A stretch of DNA of 64,000 nucleotides from Icerya purchasi (lineage: Eukaryota; Arthropoda; Insecta; Hemiptera; Monophlebidae): positions 516,294,815-516,358,814 of the forward strand of contig CM077115.1 in NCBI GenBank assembly GCA_039619475.1, given 5' to 3'. The translations under genes and the position numbers were made by a program. Of the stretch, positions 62,459 through 64,000 are shown one piece after another. Every line of letters begins with the position of its first letter. Within the stretch, counting starts at the first letter, position 1. The notes below the pieces were generated by a model. The model had not been told where the DNA came from, did not search any database, and saw only the letters and a program-made list of their open reading frames with translations.

Positions 62459-63636
62459 AAACCTCGTCCTCTTACGCAATCTTATTTGAATGACTTTGTT
62501 CGCGATTAAGGACTCTCAAAATCTAAGGCTCAACTTCTCGCATCAAGATTACAAGATTACAACAATGGAATTTGTTAGATAAAAATACGAAGGTCTCTCA
62601 TATTTTCGTAATAGACTAGAAGATTTTTTATAAGTTATTTCACCGAAGAGGGGGTGATTTGGTATTTTGTAATGATGCTAAAGGACTACCTACAAGAAAT
62701 CGGTTTCGCTGAAGGATCGGAGAAATAGCGACTTTTTATTGATTCGTCCAAAATCAGTTTAAAAGCTGTATTACTTCACAACGGCAATAAATATCCTTCA
62801 ATTCCCTCCCTTGCACATGTTACATTAAAAAAAAATTATGGAAATATGAAGTTGTTGTTGGAAAAAATTCAATATTTATAGTACACATGGAACACATCTG
62901 TGCTGATCTAACGGCTGTAGTAATGTTAACTGTATTGCAAGGAGGATACACAAAATTCTGTTGTTTTTTATGCGAGTGGGACAGTCGCGCAAGAGATAAG
63001 TTTGGCCAAAAAGAGCGAGTTTGATGCCTGGAGTCAAGCATGTAAAAAAAAAGAACCTTTAGTTCAAAGTGAAAAAAAAACTTTTTTACCACCACTCTAT
63101 ATAAAGCTGCGAGTCTTATGAAAAATTTTGTAAAAGTCATGAACAGAGATATGGTAAAAGCTTTTAATACCTCAAAACCAAATTCGCTCGAATCAGTAAC
63201 GCGAAACTAAAAGAAGGAATCTTTGTAGGTCCCTAAATACCAGAGCGCTTATGAAGGACTCAAATTTTATAAGTACGTTGAATAAAGCTGAAAAAAGAAC
63301 ATGAACCGCTTTCGTAGAAATATGTCATAATTTTCCTGGGAAACAAAAAAAAATAAAAACTACCAGGAAACCATCCAAGAACTTTTCTTTCTGCGTCTGA
63401 AATGCAACATGGACCTTACGAATTCATTTTTTAGACTCTCACTTAGATTTCTTCCCCGCAAATCTTGGAACACTATCAGATGAACATGGTGAAAGGTTTC
63501 ATCAAGACATAGTGCACATAGAGAGATTCTAGACAACGGGAAATGGTTAGAAATGCTTGCCGATTTTCGTTGGTCGATTCGTCGCGAAACTCCAACAGGA
63601 AAATATGAAAAGAAAGAAAACTACAAAGTGAAATAG
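62459..63636 (+). pseudogene. Decayed multi-copy transposon-associated ORF (GERFHQDI family)
   Basis: Fragments of a protein family found in many copies in arthropod genomes can be followed in order with frameshifts and stops: KPRPLTQSYLNDFVRD (62459), SKAQLLASRLQDYN, YFTEEGGDLVFCNDAKG (near 62640), FIDSSKISLKAVLLHNGNK (62737-62795), IKLRVL (63103), NTRALMKDSNF (63240), FLDSHLDFFPANLGTLSDEHG and GERFHQDI (63430-63510), and MLADFRWSIRRETPTGKY to a stop at 63634-63636. The family is usually annotated as an uncharacterised protein. I am confident it is mobile-element-associated because of its copy number, but I do not know its reaction. This copy cannot encode a full protein. Confidence 0.75.
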
Positions 63637-64000
63637 TACTATTAACAGCAAGTATAATTAGATTATCTAATGGTTTTTGATGCTTTGTAACAAATTTTAT
63701 CTAATATTGTGTCAGTTATAAAATATATAGTTTAAATTGAAAGAAAAAAAAAAGTTTTATTGAAAAATTACATTAAAAAAAATGTATACGTGATTTGTAA
63801 TTTTTTATACCATATTTCTGTTGAGAAATATTAAATCTACGATAATTGTGTATAAAAATCGGAAGAAGAGAAAAACATTTTTTTCTTGCAGACCAGTGTT
63901 ATATTAAAGAAAGCATTTAGTTTGGAGGAAAAAAAATTAAAACGAAATAATATTGCTTCGCATCAAGTGAAATTACTGTAAAGTGTTATCATTAACTTTT

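Overview
This window looks like AT-rich arthropod nuclear DNA, most probably from an insect. It has long gene-poor stretches, abundant homopolymers and microsatellites, several decayed non-LTR retrotransposons and DNA-transposon relics, and no operons, bacterial promoters, rRNA or convincing tRNA genes. The species cannot be told from the sequence alone.

Only one host gene is supported. An exon at 44066-44231 (+) encodes the N-terminal half of a paired domain. Its residues (Q-R-H in the recognition region, plus AHNG and KILS variants that I recall from insect proteins) place it in the Pax2/5/8 class, the orthologue of Drosophila shaven/sparkling (sv). A GC-rich, CpG-rich block at about 26.97-28.9 kb looks like its promoter and 5' leader. 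It ends in a plausible first coding exon (28847-28901) with a strong GTAAGT donor in the same phase (1) as the acceptor of the paired-domain exon. On this model intron 1 is about 15.2 kb and intron 2 runs from 44232 past the end of the window. I found no exon for the C-terminal half of the paired domain, so the rest of the gene should lie beyond 64 kb.

Upstream of the gene (1-26.9 kb) there is AT-rich DNA with two other GC-rich islands (4.56-5.11 and 17.2-18.5 kb) of unknown role. It also holds a Mutator-like transposase pseudogene (1.76-2.85 kb), non-LTR retrotransposon remnants (3.55-4.0, 6.65-7.66, 11.3-12.5, 20.24-20.87, 22.55-22.81 and probably 25.4-25.63 kb), a repeat family with copies at 0.74, 15.95 and 35.2 kb, and a 533-bp minisatellite just upstream of the putative promoter.

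Intron 1 holds an 8-bp array with 23 TAATC/TAATT cores (33.89-34.07 kb), a 13-bp array (41.46-41.69 kb), a LINE remnant (41.74-42.84 kb) and long simple repeats. Intron 2 holds a foldback element with AATT flanks (49.70-50.56 kb), a mariner-like MITE candidate, a short GGGCGT-terminal element, a possible tRNA-derived SINE, a larger insect repeat (59.95-60.91 kb) carrying a nested 86-bp mini-MITE with a 9-bp target duplication, and a decayed multi-copy transposon-associated ORF (62.46-63.64 kb).

I see no clear new enzyme system or defence system. The most interesting signals are the intronic TAAT array in a Pax gene, the unusual Cys at the predicted exon 1/exon 2 junction, and the nested or foldback elements.
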